This document shows positions 1 through 8,252 of a stretch of 53,405 nucleotides of DNA, one piece after another. The notes beneath the pieces are model-generated. The model saw only the letters and a program-made list of their open reading frames with translations, had not been told where the DNA came from and did no database searches. The stretch comes from Clostridiales bacterium. GTDB lineage: Bacteria; Bacillota; Clostridia; Oscillospirales; Oscillospiraceae. The translations under genes were made by a program, and so were the position numbers. Each line of letters begins with the position of its first letter. Position 1 is the stretch's first letter. The stretch covers positions 1 through 53,405 of the forward strand of contig JALFAD010000071.1 of NCBI GenBank assembly GCA_022772525.1, given 5' to 3'.

Positions 1-1
1 G

Positions 2-1507
2 AATATCTATGTGGTGCGTCAGGCCACTCAGGGTCTGGCCAACTGGGTCAAGACCCAGGGCGGCAACCAGCTGGTTGCCATCTCCTATGACAGCCGAATC
101 AATTCCGACGTGTTTGCCCGCACCGCCGCCTGCGTGCTGGCTGCCAACGGCATTCGTGTCCGGATCTACGACGCGCTGATGCCCGTCCCTGCCCTCTCCT
201 TTGCCACCCGCTACTACGCCGTCAACGCGGGCATCATGATTACCGCCTCCCACAACCCCGCCAGGTACAACGGCTACAAGGCCTACGGCCCCGACGGCTG
301 CCAGATGACCGACGATGCCGCCGCTGTGGTCTACGCCGAGATTCAAAAGACCGACATCCTCAACGGCGCGAAAATGATGTCCTTCGAGGAGGGTCTGAAT
401 CAGGGCCTGATTGAATATGTGGGCGAGGACTGCAAGGAAGCGCTGTATGACGCTATCAAGGCCTGTCAGGTGCGCCCCGGCCTGTGCAAGACCGCCGGTC
501 TCAAGCTGGTTTACTCCCCTCTGAACGGCTCCGGTCTGGTGCCCGTCACCCGGGTGCTGCACGACATCGGCATTGACGACATCACCATTGTCCCTGAACA
601 GAAGAACCCCGACGGCAATTTCCCCACCTGCCCCTATCCCAACCCCGAAATTTTTGAAGCGCTGCGTCTTGGCTTGGAGCTGGCGAAATCCTCCGGCGCG
701 GACCTGATGCTTGCCACCGACCCCGACGCCGACCGTGTGGGTATCGCGATTAAGTGTCCCGACGGCTCCTATGAGCTGGTTTCCGGCAACGAGGTGGGCG
801 TGCTGCTGCTGGACTACATCTGCGCGGGCCGCATTGAGAAGGGCACCATGCCCGGAAAGCCTGTGGCTGTCAAGTCTCTGGTGTCCACTCCCTTGGCGGA
901 CGCCGTCGCTGCCAACTACGGCGTGGAAATGCGCAGCGTCCTCACCGGATTCAAGTGGATTGGCGACCAGATCGCCCGGCTGGAAGCGGACGGCGAGGTG
1001 GAGCGGTTCATTCTGGGCTTCGAGGAATCCTACGGCTACCTTGCCGGTTCCTACGTCCGGGACAAGGATGCCATCGTCGGCTCTATGCTGATCTGCGAAA
1101 TGGCAGCCTACTACCGCTCCATCGGCTCCTCCATCAAGGAGCGGCTGGAAGAAATTTACGCCAAGTACGGCAGATACCTCAATAAGGTCGATTCCTTCGA
1201 GTTCCCGGGCCTTAGCGGCATGGACAAGATGGCGGGCATCATGGCATCTCTGCGGGAAAAGCCCCCTGTGGAAATCGGCGGCTATAAGGTCGTGAAGGTC
1301 ACGGACTACGAAAAGACTGCCGAGACCGGTCTGCCCGCTGCCAACGTGCTGGTCTACGCTCTGGAAGGCGGCGCCACGGTGATTGTCCGTCCCTCCGGCA
1401 CCGAACCGAAGATCAAGACCTACTTTACCACCCTTGGTAAGGACTTGGCAGAAGCCGAGGCCCAGAAGAACAAGCTTGCCGAGGCCCTCAAACCTATTCT
1501 CGCCTGA
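2..1507 (+). CDS. Phosphoglucomutase/phosphomannomutase family protein (5' end cut)
   Basis: An alpha-D-phosphohexomutase that interconverts hexose 1- and 6-phosphates in the cytoplasm. The frame is already open at the window edge and reads NIYVVRQATQGLANW, an internal stretch of the family, so about 50 N-terminal residues lie outside the window; the GTG at 11 is not the real start. The active-site serine loop TASHNPARYNG, the metal loop ATDPDADRVGIA, the sugar loop GFEESYGYL and the phosphate-binding loop RPSGTEPKIKTY are all present in order. Substrate preference (glucose versus mannose phosphate) cannot be settled from sequence. A strong hairpin terminator follows directly. Confidence 0.93.
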   Translation, partial: NIYVVRQATQGLANWVKTQGGNQLVAISYDSRINSDVFARTAACVLAANGIRVRIYDALMPVPALSFATRYYAVNAGIMITASHNPARYNGYKAYGPDGCQMTDDAAAVVYAEIQKTDILNGAKMMSFEEGLNQGLIEYVGEDCKEALYDAIKACQVRPGLCKTAGLKLVYSPLNGSGLVPVTRVLHDIGIDDITIVPEQKNPDGNFPTCPYPNPEIFEALRLGLELAKSSGADLMLATDPDADRVGIAIKCPDGSYELVSGNEVGVLLLDYICAGRIEKGTMPGKPVAVKSLVSTPLADAVAANYGVEMRSVLTGFKWIGDQIARLEADGEVERFILGFEESYGYLAGSYVRDKDAIVGSMLICEMAAYYRSIGSSIKERLEEIYAKYGRYLNKVDSFEFPGLSGMDKMAGIMASLREKPPVEIGGYKVVKVTDYEKTAETGLPAANVLVYALEGGATVIVRPSGTEPKIKTYFTTLGKDLAEAEAQKNKLAEALKPILA

Positions 1508-1520
1508 TTATAAATTGCAG

Positions 1521-1548
1521 CACCGGGCAGCAAAACTGCCCGGTGTTT
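1521..1548 (+). terminator. Rho-independent terminator after the phosphosugar mutase
   Basis: A perfect 10-bp stem CACCGGGCAG / CTGCCCGGTG with a five-base loop is followed by TTT. It lies 14 bases after the stop codon. Confidence 0.8.
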
Positions 1549-1569
1549 CCCATATTTTCCAACATCTTA

Positions 1570-1590
1570 TGTAGGGCAGCCCGCCCTACA
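1570..1590. repeat. Short GTAGGGC palindrome
   Basis: An inverted repeat TGTAGGGC / GCCCTACA with a five-base centre. It resembles a shortened form of the GTAGG-rich palindrome at 50683-50709, so it may be a decayed member of the same dispersed family. It lies between the terminator and the thyA promoter. Confidence 0.45.
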
Positions 1591-1601
1591 ATTTCTTTTT
1601 C

Positions 1602-1630
1602 TTGCCATTTGTCGATGGCTGTGGTATGAT
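1602..1630 (+). promoter_or_regulatory. Promoter of thyA-folA
   Basis: TTGCCA (1602-1607), a 17-base spacer and TATGAT (1625-1630) form a sigma-A-type promoter. The start codon is 30 bases further on, behind the ribosome site TTGGAGGAA. Confidence 0.7.
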
Positions 1631-1660
1631 TGCGAAGAGAATCAATTTGGAGGAACTGTC

Positions 1661-2491
1661 ATGAGTTACGCGGATGAAGTCTACAAGGCCACCTGCCGGA
1701 AAATTCTGGAGGAGGGCTATTCCGATGAGGGGTTGGACGTGCGCCCCCACTGGGCCGACGGCACCCCCGCCCACACCATCAAAACCTTCGGCGTGGTGAA
1801 CCGCTACGACCTGTCCAAGGAATTTCCCATCATGACTCTGCGCCGCACCTACTGGAAAAGCGCCGTGGATGAGCTGCTGTGGATCTGGCAGAAGAAAAGC
1901 AACCGCATCGCGGATTTGGGAAGCCATGTCTGGGACGAGTGGGCAGGGGAGGACGGCACCATCGGCAAGGCCTACGGCTACCAGCTTGGCATCAAGCACC
2001 ACTACAAGGAGGGCGACTTCGATCAGGTAGACCGGGTGCTGTATGATTTGAAGCACAACCCCGCCTCCCGCCGGATTCTCACCAATATCTACAATTTTGA
2101 AGACCTCCACGAGATGAACCTGTACCCCTGCGCCTACTCCATGACCTTCAACGTCACGGGCAACAAGCTCAATGCCATCTTGAACCAGCGCTCTCAGGAT
2201 ATGCTGACGGCGAATAACTGGAACGTGGTACAGTATGCCGTGCTGACCCACATGATGGCCCAGGTGTCCGGGCTTCAGGCGGGTGAGCTTGTCCACGTCA
2301 TCGCCGACTGCCACATCTACGACCGCCACATTCCGGCGGTGAAGGCCATGCTGGAACTGGACGGCTACGATGCCCCCACCTTCCGCATGGACGAATCCAT
2401 CACGGATTTCTACGCCTTTACCAAGGATTCCTTTACCATGGAGAATTACCAATTCCACCCATTCAACTTTGAGATACCGATGGCGATATAA
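1661..2491 (+). CDS. thyA: Thymidylate synthase
   Basis: Methylates dUMP to dTMP with methylene-tetrahydrofolate, producing dihydrofolate. At 276 residues it has the normal ThyA length. The nucleophile cysteine sits in NLYPCAYSMTFNV, and the folate/dUMP-binding RSQDMLTANNWNVVQYA block follows. The C-terminus ends PMAI, close to the conserved family tail. The gene starts at an ATG behind TTGGAGGAA and is followed after nine bases by folA. This is the classical pairing in which DHFR recycles the dihydrofolate made by ThyA, so the two are very probably co-transcribed. Confidence 0.97.
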   Translation: MSYADEVYKATCRKILEEGYSDEGLDVRPHWADGTPAHTIKTFGVVNRYDLSKEFPIMTLRRTYWKSAVDELLWIWQKKSNRIADLGSHVWDEWAGEDGTIGKAYGYQLGIKHHYKEGDFDQVDRVLYDLKHNPASRRILTNIYNFEDLHEMNLYPCAYSMTFNVTGNKLNAILNQRSQDMLTANNWNVVQYAVLTHMMAQVSGLQAGELVHVIADCHIYDRHIPAVKAMLELDGYDAPTFRMDESITDFYAFTKDSFTMENYQFHPFNFEIPMAI

Positions 2492-2500
2492 GGTGAAAAT

Positions 2501-2980
2501 ATGGAACTGATCGTAGCAGTATATGACGACTGGGGCATCGGCAAAGACGGCACCCAGCCTGTCGCTCTGTCTGCCGACCGGAAATTCTTCCGGGAGACCA
2601 CCCGGGGCAGCCTTGTCATTGCGGGCAGGCGCACCATCGACGACTTTCCCGGCAGAAAGCCCCTGCCCGGGCGGGCGAACGCGGCCCTGACTCGGCAGGA
2701 AATCGAAATCCCCGGCTTCACCGTCTGCCACAGCCCGGCGGAAGTGCTGGAGCTGGCAGAAAACCATGACCGGGCCTTTGTCATCGGCGGCGGCAGCGTC
2801 TACCGGCAGCTGCTGCCCTACTGCGACCGGGCGTATATCACCAAGGTGCACATCACCCCTGAATCCGACACTTTTTTTCCAAATTTGGACCGAGATTCCC
2901 GGTGGTATCCGGCAGAAACCCTCCAATCCGGGGAGGAAAACGGCATTTCCTACGAAATGCTGCTCTACAAACGGAAATAG
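2501..2980 (+). CDS. folA: Dihydrofolate reductase
   Basis: Reduces dihydrofolate to tetrahydrofolate with NADPH. The 159-residue protein has the family outline: N-terminal IVAVYDDWGIGKDG substrate loop, a nucleotide-binding AGRRTIDDFPGRKPLPGR stretch, and the FVIGGGSVYRQLLPYCDRAYITKVH block near residues 92-114. It starts nine bases after the thyA stop with a modest GGTGAAA ribosome site, consistent with translational coupling. Its stop abuts the stop of the convergent gene that begins at 2981, leaving no room for a terminator between them. Confidence 0.95.
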   Translation: MELIVAVYDDWGIGKDGTQPVALSADRKFFRETTRGSLVIAGRRTIDDFPGRKPLPGRANAALTRQEIEIPGFTVCHSPAEVLELAENHDRAFVIGGGSVYRQLLPYCDRAYITKVHITPESDTFFPNLDRDSRWYPAETLQSGEENGISYEMLLYKRK

Positions 2981-3712
2981 TCAATCCGCGCCCGCTTCCG
3001 GGGTCGGAAGCGGGCACCCAAATTCCTGATACAGCCCCACGGCGGCTTTCACGCCCAACGATTCCGCTTCTTCCAATTGTGCGGCGATATCTTCCCTTGC
3101 CCTCCAGAGGGTAAATACAGCCTCGTCATTGTCAAGGGAAATTTGATAGTGACAGTGCAGACGCGTATCCTCCAGCCCGCTTTCCGGACAATCCCAAGCG
3201 GGCAGGGGGGCGGTTTTTGCGCCTTTTTCGGTTAACGCGATTTCCAGCCCCTCCATGGTGGTGTCCAGCCAGATTTCCCGCCCGTTCCACCGGGAGAGCC
3301 ACGTGTCCATGGATGTATCCGGCGGAACGGGCGATACAAAGACCCCGCAGTCCAAACCATCGGCGTAAGAATCGGATGCAACCACGGGGAAGGGAAGCAC
3401 CCGGCACAGATATTCAGTCAATTCCCGCAGCGGTTCCTCACCGGGCCGCTGGAAATCCAGCAGCAGCCCCACGCATTGCAGCCGCCCCATACACTCGCCG
3501 AGTTCTCCCGCAATTCTCTCAGGGTCGTGCTCCTGAATGGGTGTGCTGTCGTCGAGAATCAGCAGAGAACCGGCGGGCAGCCATTTGGGGAGATTGGATA
3601 CACCGTTTCCGCTTGACGAAAAATGACAGGCCATCCACGCCGCATAGTCGGGAAAAACAGCATTTCCTGCCATTTCCGCGCCGGTCATGGCAAGATATCG
3701 CGCAATCGGCAT
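2981..3712 (-). CDS. Unrecognised protein of about 243 residues
   Basis: I do not recognise the family. The protein is soluble, without signal peptide or membrane segment. It has several alternating hydrophobic strand-like stretches (LLILDDSTPIQEHDPERI, CVGLLLDFQRPGEEPLRELT, LPFPVVASDSYADGLDCGVFV) followed by helices, a pattern compatible with a TIM-barrel, but no catalytic motif can be named. The chosen ATG at 3712 lies eight bases after AAAGGAGG; an in-frame TTG two codons upstream is less well spaced. It is divergent from the YqeG gene and convergent with folA, so it stands alone. Confidence 0.7.
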   Translation of the reverse strand: MPIARYLAMTGAEMAGNAVFPDYAAWMACHFSSSGNGVSNLPKWLPAGSLLILDDSTPIQEHDPERIAGELGECMGRLQCVGLLLDFQRPGEEPLRELTEYLCRVLPFPVVASDSYADGLDCGVFVSPVPPDTSMDTWLSRWNGREIWLDTTMEGLEIALTEKGAKTAPLPAWDCPESGLEDTRLHCHYQISLDNDEAVFTLWRAREDIAAQLEEAESLGVKAAVGLYQEFGCPLPTPEAGAD

Positions 3713-3740
3713 GGACAAATCCTCCTTTCCGTGGTATAAT
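3712..3740 (+). promoter_or_regulatory. Promoter of yqeG-Xaa-Pro peptidase
   Basis: TGGACA (3712-3717), a 17-base spacer and a consensus TATAAT (3735-3740). The -35 overlaps the start of the divergent gene, so the two may interfere. Confidence 0.7.
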
Positions 3741-3792
3741 GCCTTGATGGAGCATTCCGTTTACACTATCCTATGAAATCCGGGAGGAGAAT

Positions 3793-4299
3793 ATGCCCCT
3801 ATCTTTTTTGCCGAAAATCATCGCGAAGAATCTAACCGAACTAAGTCCGGAGCTGCTGCGCTCGCGGAATATCCGCCTGCTGATGCTGGATTTTGACAAT
3901 ACCATCGTCCCCTATACTACCAATGCGCCAACCCCTGAAATGACGGCGTGGCTGGAGAGAATGAACAAATTAGAAGATATCCAATTGTGCATTGTATCCA
4001 ACAGCCACAAGGACCGTGTTCCTACATTTTGCCGGGAATATGGCTTGCCCTGCATTACCCACGCAAGAAAGCCCTCCGGCAAGGGAATCCGGGAGTGCCT
4101 GAGCAAATATGACATTCCCGCTTCTCAGGCGGCGCTGGTGGGCGACCAGATTTATACGGATACATTGGGCGCTAACTGCGCGGGCGTGACCTCCATACTG
4201 GTGGATGCCATTTCTAATCATAACTTCTGGCTGAAGGCGCGTCATGTGCTGGAACTGCCGTTTATTTTTATCGCTAGAAACAGGAGAATCGACAAATGA
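3793..4299 (+). CDS. YqeG family HAD phosphatase
   Basis: A 168-residue HAD-superfamily IIIA phosphatase related to B. subtilis YqeG. Motif I is MLDFDNTIVP (nucleophile and acid aspartates), motif II is CIVSNS, the motif III lysine region is HARKPSGKG, and motif IV is LVGDQIYTDTLGAN. Start ATG is preceded by GGGAGGAGA. The physiological substrate is unknown to me; the family is often found near shikimate or tRNA genes. It overlaps the next start codon by four bases (ATGA), so the two genes are translationally coupled. Confidence 0.9.
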   Translation: MPLSFLPKIIAKNLTELSPELLRSRNIRLLMLDFDNTIVPYTTNAPTPEMTAWLERMNKLEDIQLCIVSNSHKDRVPTFCREYGLPCITHARKPSGKGIRECLSKYDIPASQAALVGDQIYTDTLGANCAGVTSILVDAISNHNFWLKARHVLELPFIFIARNRRIDK

Positions 4300-5360
4300 A
4301 AAACCTTGAAAAGTATTTATCCCTGCTGAACGGGGAAGTGGACGGCCTGCTGCTGACTTCCCGCTACAGCCGCCACTACGGTGCGGAATTCGACATCGCC
4401 GAGGGCGTTGCCATCGTTACGAAAGCCGGCTGCCGCTATTTCACCGACAGCCGCTACATCGAATCCGCCGAGAAGAATCTGAAGGGCTTCGAGGTGCTGA
4501 TGACCGACCGTCAGCACACCCCCTTCCAGCGGCTCAACGATGCCATTGCCGACTTTGGCGTGACCACCCTGGGCTATGAGGAGAATTACCTCACTGTTGC
4601 TGAGCTTCAGGGCTACGAAAAAAACCTGAATGCCAAGCTGGTGCCCTTCAACAAGCCCATTTTCGACTTCCGGGCTTCCAAGGAAGAATGGGAGATTGCC
4701 CTCATGAAGAAGGCCCAGGAGATCACCGACAAGGCTTTCAGGGAGGTTCTGCCCAGAATCAAAATCGGTATGTCCGAGCTGGAGCTTCAGGCGGAGCTGA
4801 TTTACTGTATCTATAAAAACGGCGGCACGGGCCTTGCCTTTGACCCCATTGTGGTGTCCGGCCCCAACACCAGCCTGCCCCACGGCGTTGCCGGGGAACG
4901 GAAGATTCAGGCAGGGGACTTCGTGACCATGGACTTCGGCGCTTCCTACATGGGCTACTGCGCGGATATGACCCGCACCGTTGCCGTTGGCTATGCCACC
5001 GAGGAGATGAAAAAGGTCTACAGCATTGTGCTGGAAGCCCAGAATGCAGCCATCGCGGCGACCAAAGCCGGTGTCACCGGCGCCTATGTGGACGGCGTGG
5101 CCCGGAAGATTATCGAGGACGCCGGCTACGGCGAAAACTTCGGTCATGGCTACGGTCACAGCTTAGGTCTGGAAATCCATGAGGCGCCCAACATGAACAC
5201 CCGGAATCAGGAGCCGCTGCCGGTAAACGCGGTCTGCTCCGCCGAACCGGGTATTTACCTTCCCGGGAAATTTGGCGTTCGTATCGAGGACGTGACCGTT
5301 TTAACGGAGGATGGCGCAATCGACATAACCGCAAGCCCCAAAAATCTCATGATTGTCTAA
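4296..5360 (+). CDS. Xaa-Pro aminopeptidase / M24 family metallopeptidase
   Basis: A 354-residue cytoplasmic peptidase that removes the residue ahead of proline in peptides. An N-terminal creatinase-like domain (about 1-130) precedes the pita-bread catalytic domain. The dinuclear metal ligands are visible: D in VTMDFGASY, D in CADMTRTV, H in GHGYGHSLGLEIHE, E in SAEPGIYL and E in VRIEDVTVL. The length fits the short PepQ/YpdF/YqhT type. In many Firmicutes this gene sits directly before efp, as here, which fits a shared role around proline-containing peptides, though co-function is only suggested by synteny. Confidence 0.93.
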   Translation: MKNLEKYLSLLNGEVDGLLLTSRYSRHYGAEFDIAEGVAIVTKAGCRYFTDSRYIESAEKNLKGFEVLMTDRQHTPFQRLNDAIADFGVTTLGYEENYLTVAELQGYEKNLNAKLVPFNKPIFDFRASKEEWEIALMKKAQEITDKAFREVLPRIKIGMSELELQAELIYCIYKNGGTGLAFDPIVVSGPNTSLPHGVAGERKIQAGDFVTMDFGASYMGYCADMTRTVAVGYATEEMKKVYSIVLEAQNAAIAATKAGVTGAYVDGVARKIIEDAGYGENFGHGYGHSLGLEIHEAPNMNTRNQEPLPVNAVCSAEPGIYLPGKFGVRIEDVTVLTEDGAIDITASPKNLMIV

Positions 5361-5379
5361 CTTTTTTTCCGGTGCCCTA

Positions 5380-5408
5380 TTGCATAACAGCGAATTTTGC
5401 GGTACAAT
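5380..5408 (+). promoter_or_regulatory. Promoter of efp
   Basis: TTGCAT (5380-5385), 17-base spacer, TACAAT (5403-5408). The leader to the efp start is about 65 bases. Confidence 0.65.
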
Positions 5409-5476
5409 ATATGAGCTAAAGCTGTGAAAACAAATCGCCTCCCAAAACGGAGAGGTAGTCTTAGGAGGATAAACAC

Positions 5477-6040
5477 ATGATTTCTGCAGGTGAATTTAGA
5501 AACGGCGTTACCTTTGACATGGATGGCAAGGTTATGCAGGTTGTCGAGTTCCAGCACGTAAAGCCCGGCAAGGGCGCTGCTTTCGTCCGCGTCAAGATGA
5601 AGAACGTCATCACCGGCGCCGTGACCGAGACCAGCTTCAACCCCACCGCCAAGTTCCCCACCGCCTTTGTTGAGCGCAAGAAGATGGAGTATTCTTACAA
5701 CGACGGCTCCCTGTACTACTTCATGGATCAGGAGACCTACGAGCTGGAGCCCATCGACGCTTCCGCGCTGGATGATTCCTTCAAGTTCGTCAAGGAGAAC
5801 GATGTCTGCACCATCATGAGCTACAAGGGCAAGGTCTTCGGCGTGGAAGTGCCCAACTTTGTGGATCTGGTGGTCACCAAGACCGAGCCCGGCTTCGCCG
5901 GTAACACCGCTACCAACGTCACCAAGCCCGCAACCGTGGAGACCGGCGCTGAGGTGAAGGTGCCCCTGTTCATCAACGAGGGCGATAAGATTCAGATCGA
6001 CACCCGTACCGGCGAATATCTGGGCCGTTCCAAGGCTTAA
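5477..6040 (+). CDS. efp: Elongation factor P
   Basis: Binds ribosomes stalled at consecutive prolines and promotes peptide bond formation. The 187-residue protein has the three beta-barrel layout. The domain I tip loop reads [14 protein letters not shown], with lysine 32 at the position that is modified in many bacteria; no modification enzyme is recognisable in this window. The domain III signature [14 protein letters not shown] closes the protein. The ATG is preceded by TTAGGAGGATAAACAC. A CD1247-type gene follows after 27 bases. Confidence 0.97.
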   Translation: MISAGEFRNGVTFDMDGKVMQVVEFQHVKPGKGAAFVRVKMKNVITGAVTETSFNPTAKFPTAFVERKKMEYSYNDGSLYYFMDQETYELEPIDASALDDSFKFVKENDVCTIMSYKGKVFGVEVPNFVDLVVTKTEPGFAGNTATNVTKPATVETGAEVKVPLFINEGDKIQIDTRTGEYLGRSKA

Positions 6041-6067
6041 GAACGAGTGCGTTAAGGAGAGGTTTTT

Positions 6068-6529
6068 ATGACGATTTCTGAGAAGTCCGCCTATCTCAAG
6101 GGCCTGATGGATGGTCTGAAGTTGAACACCGAGTCCGACGAGGGCAAGATGATCGCCGCGATCGTAGACCTTCTGGGCGATGTGACCAAGCGCGTCACCG
6201 ACATTGAGGAGACCACCATCGCCATCTCCGACGAGCTGGACGAGATCGAGGAAGATCTGGACGCCATTGAGGATTACATTCTCGACGACGAGGATGATTA
6301 TGACTTCGGCGATGACGATGATGAGCAGGACTGGGACGACGAGGACGAGCTGGACGAGGAAGAGCCTGAGGAAGGCTTCGAGTTCGGCGACGAGAACAGC
6401 ACCATCTATGAGGTGGAGTGCGCCTGCGGCGAGATTATCGACTTCGACGAGGAAGTGCTGGAGAAGGGAAGCATCGTCTGCCCCAACTGCGGCGAGACGC
6501 TGGAGTTCTCTCTGGAGGACGAGGAGTAA
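6068..6529 (+). CDS. CD1247 N-terminal domain-containing acidic zinc-ribbon protein
   Basis: A 153-residue cytoplasmic protein of unknown function. The N-terminal part (about 1-70) matches the clostridial CD1247-type domain (YLKGLMDGLKLNTESDEGK, then a helix predicted to coil). The middle is almost only Asp and Glu. The C-terminus is a small zinc ribbon: CACGE near residue 118 and CPNCGE near 138, spaced to bind one metal. The gene lies 27 bases after efp with an AAGGAGAGG ribosome site and is followed by a strong terminator, so it ends the efp transcript. A role near translation is suggested by synteny only. Confidence 0.85.
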   Translation: MTISEKSAYLKGLMDGLKLNTESDEGKMIAAIVDLLGDVTKRVTDIEETTIAISDELDEIEEDLDAIEDYILDDEDDYDFGDDDDEQDWDDEDELDEEEPEEGFEFGDENSTIYEVECACGEIIDFDEEVLEKGSIVCPNCGETLEFSLEDEE

Positions 6530-6542
6530 TTCCGTTTTATGA

Positions 6543-6574
6543 GCCTGCCGCGGTCTGCGCCGCGGCAGGCTTTT
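6543..6574 (+). terminator. Terminator of the efp operon
   Basis: An 11-bp perfect stem GCCTGCCGCGG / CCGCGGCAGGC followed by TTTT, 14 bases after the CD1247-type gene. Confidence 0.85.
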
Positions 6575-6602
6575 CCTGTTGCGGGAAGAAAGGAAGATTT
6601 CA

Positions 6603-7139
6603 ATGAGCGAACCGGAACAGAACGATAAGAAGCAGTCCGACCGGTGGTTCCCCATTTTCTGCGCGGTCATGGTCGTACTGCTGCTTCTCAACACGTTTGT
6701 TGTCAAGCTTGCGGTGGTCGACGGCCGCTCCATGTATCCGACTCTCCATGATCGGCAGCTGCTGCTGGTACTGCGACCGGGTTATCAGCCGAAACTGGGA
6801 GATGTGGTGGTAATCCACACCGGAGTCGGTATTTTCAACCGGGACTATATTGTCAAGCGGGTCATCGCCACAGAGGGCCAGACGGTGAAAATCGACTACG
6901 ACCTGAACGAGGTAAGCGTGGAGGATGTGACGCTGGAGGAACCCTATCTGAATTTTGAGGAGGGGGACCCCATGCTCCCCCGGGACGAGCGCAGTGTGGT
7001 CAGCGATACCGTACCGGAGGGCTGCGTGTTTGTCATGGGCGACAATCGCAACCACTCTGCCGACAGCCGAAGTGAGAAATACGGCATGATTGATAAGAGC
7101 CGGATTGTGGGTCGTGTGGTGCTGCCGGTGCTGCCGTAA
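6603..7139 (+). CDS. lepB: Signal peptidase I
   Basis: Membrane serine-lysine peptidase that removes signal peptides from exported proteins. One N-terminal membrane helix (about 18-40) anchors it. Catalytic Ser is in DGRSMYPTLHD, catalytic Lys in YIVKRVIATEG, and the conserved box MGDNRNHSADSR follows. At 178 residues it is a typical Gram-positive type I enzyme. I chose the ATG at 6603, behind AAAGGAAG, over an in-frame TTG 24 bases upstream. A second signal peptidase, in the pilus operon at 36944, is clearly diverged, so this is probably the general housekeeping enzyme. Confidence 0.95.
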   Translation: MSEPEQNDKKQSDRWFPIFCAVMVVLLLLNTFVVKLAVVDGRSMYPTLHDRQLLLVLRPGYQPKLGDVVVIHTGVGIFNRDYIVKRVIATEGQTVKIDYDLNEVSVEDVTLEEPYLNFEEGDPMLPRDERSVVSDTVPEGCVFVMGDNRNHSADSRSEKYGMIDKSRIVGRVVLPVLP

Positions 7140-7195
7140 ATTCCGCAGTTTCCTGCGTTTGCATAGATATTCTGTAATGAAAGGGGATGCTTGTT

Positions 7196-7264
7196 ATGAA
7201 TACTTCATTCGTATCAACCGACACTCATTTTCAGGAGGAATTCTATGAACGAGGTAACACTTAA
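7196..7264 (+). CDS. Possible 22-codon leader ORF overlapping the GNAT start
   Basis: An ATG with an upstream AAAGGGG site opens a 22-codon frame (MNTSFVSTDTHFQEEFYERG...) that contains the acetyltransferase ribosome site CAGGAGGAA and ends 20 bases inside that gene, in a different frame. It could couple translation of the acetyltransferase, or be chance. No family is recognised. Confidence 0.3.
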   Translation: MNTSFVSTDTHFQEEFYERGNT

Positions 7265-7700
7265 GAAAATTGACGAATCCAACTTTCTGGATGCTTTTCA
7301 CCTGACTTTGGCCCCGGAACAGGAGAAATTTGTCTCCCATCCCATCCGAAGCCTGGCTCAGGCCTATGTGTATTATCACCAATGCACGCCCTTCGGAATC
7401 TACCATGGGGACACCATGGTGGGCTACGTCATGGTGATTTACGACTACGACCTGGAAGAGTACGACATCTGGCACATGATGATTGACGAAGCCCATCAGG
7501 GCCGTGGCTTCGGCAGGGCCGCCATGGAAGTCTGCCTTGCCTACATTTCCGGAAAGCCCTTTGGCGCCTCCAATCGGGTGGTGCTGACCTGCAACCGGGA
7601 GAACTCCAACGCTATAGCCCTGTACAAGTCCCTCGGTTTTTCTGAAACCGGAAATGAGGATGAGGACGAAATGGAACTGTCGCTGGAGCTGAACGCCTGA
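7245..7700 (+). CDS. GNAT family N-acetyltransferase
   Basis: A 151-residue single-domain acetyl-CoA-dependent acetyltransferase. The acetyl-CoA pyrophosphate loop is DEAHQGRGFGRAAME (about 86-100), and the C-terminal motif B region reads NRENSNAIALYKSLGFSETG. The N-terminal region resembles the diamine/spermidine acetyltransferases of the BltD/PaiA type, so polyamine acetylation is a reasonable guess, but substrate assignment within GNATs is weak. It is a single gene closed by a strong terminator shared with the convergent spmB. Confidence 0.88.
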   Translation: MNEVTLKKIDESNFLDAFHLTLAPEQEKFVSHPIRSLAQAYVYYHQCTPFGIYHGDTMVGYVMVIYDYDLEEYDIWHMMIDEAHQGRGFGRAAMEVCLAYISGKPFGASNRVVLTCNRENSNAIALYKSLGFSETGNEDEDEMELSLELNA

Positions 7701-7703
7701 TAC

Positions 7704-7740
7704 ATAAACACCCTGCCGGTTCGCCCGGCAGGGTGTTTAT
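7704..7740. terminator. Bidirectional terminator between GNAT gene and spmB
   Basis: A perfect 16-bp stem ATAAACACCCTGCCGG / CCGGCAGGGTGTTTAT with a five-base loop. It lies between two convergent stops and overlaps the last three bases (the stop codon) of spmB. Confidence 0.85.
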
Positions 7741-8252
7741 GCTGGAAGGAACCATCGCACCGTCCAGGAAGCCATGAAGAATCCGACAAAATCGGCAAAC
7801 AGGGCGGCGGGAATGGTGTAGCGGGTTTTTTGAATGCCCGCAGCGCCGAAGTATACGCTGATGGTATAGAATGTGGTTTCCGTGGAGCCCAGCATGACGG
7901 CGGCAGTCCTGCCCACGGCGGAATCCACGCCGTACCGGGCCATCAAATCCGCGCCTACCGCCAGCGCGGCGCTGCCGCTTAAAGGCCGCACCAGCACCAG
8001 CAGCGCCGTTTCCGGCGGAATGCCAAACCGGGCAAACACCGGGGACAAATGTTCGCTGATGGCTTCCGCCGCGCCGGAGGCTTGCAGCATATGCACCGCG
8101 CATAGCAGCAAAATCAGCGCAGGCAGAATGGAAACGATCAGCCGCAGACCATCGGCCGCGCCGGACAGCATAATGTCATAAGCGTTTTCTTTTCGTCCCA
8201 GCGCCAGTGCCATGGACACAAACAAAATCAGCGGAATCATGTAATCCGTCAT
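7737..8252 (-). CDS. spmB: Spore maturation protein B
   Basis: An integral membrane protein of the nucleoside-recognition (Gate) family; in Bacillus SpmA and SpmB are needed for full dehydration of the spore core. The 171-residue protein has several membrane helices and family stretches such as VRPLSGSAALAVGADLM and MLGSTETTFYTISVYFG. The ATG at 8252 gives MTDYMIPLIL and overlaps the spmA stop as ATGA. Presence of this pair supports a spore-forming lineage. Confidence 0.92.
   Translation of the reverse strand: MTDYMIPLILFVSMALALGRKENAYDIMLSGAADGLRLIVSILPALILLLCAVHMLQASGAAEAISEHLSPVFARFGIPPETALLVLVRPLSGSAALAVGADLMARYGVDSAVGRTAAVMLGSTETTFYTISVYFGAAGIQKTRYTIPAALFADFVGFFMASWTVRWFLPA

Noticed and set aside
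1586-2926. Long minus-strand open frame opposite thyA-folA
   Set aside because: It mirrors two unmistakable genes, has no ribosome site, and its product is low-complexity Val/His/Gly typical of antisense frames.
5357-6733. 458-codon minus-strand frame opposite efp and the CD1247-type gene
   Set aside because: Composition and position mark it as the antisense shadow of two recognised genes.
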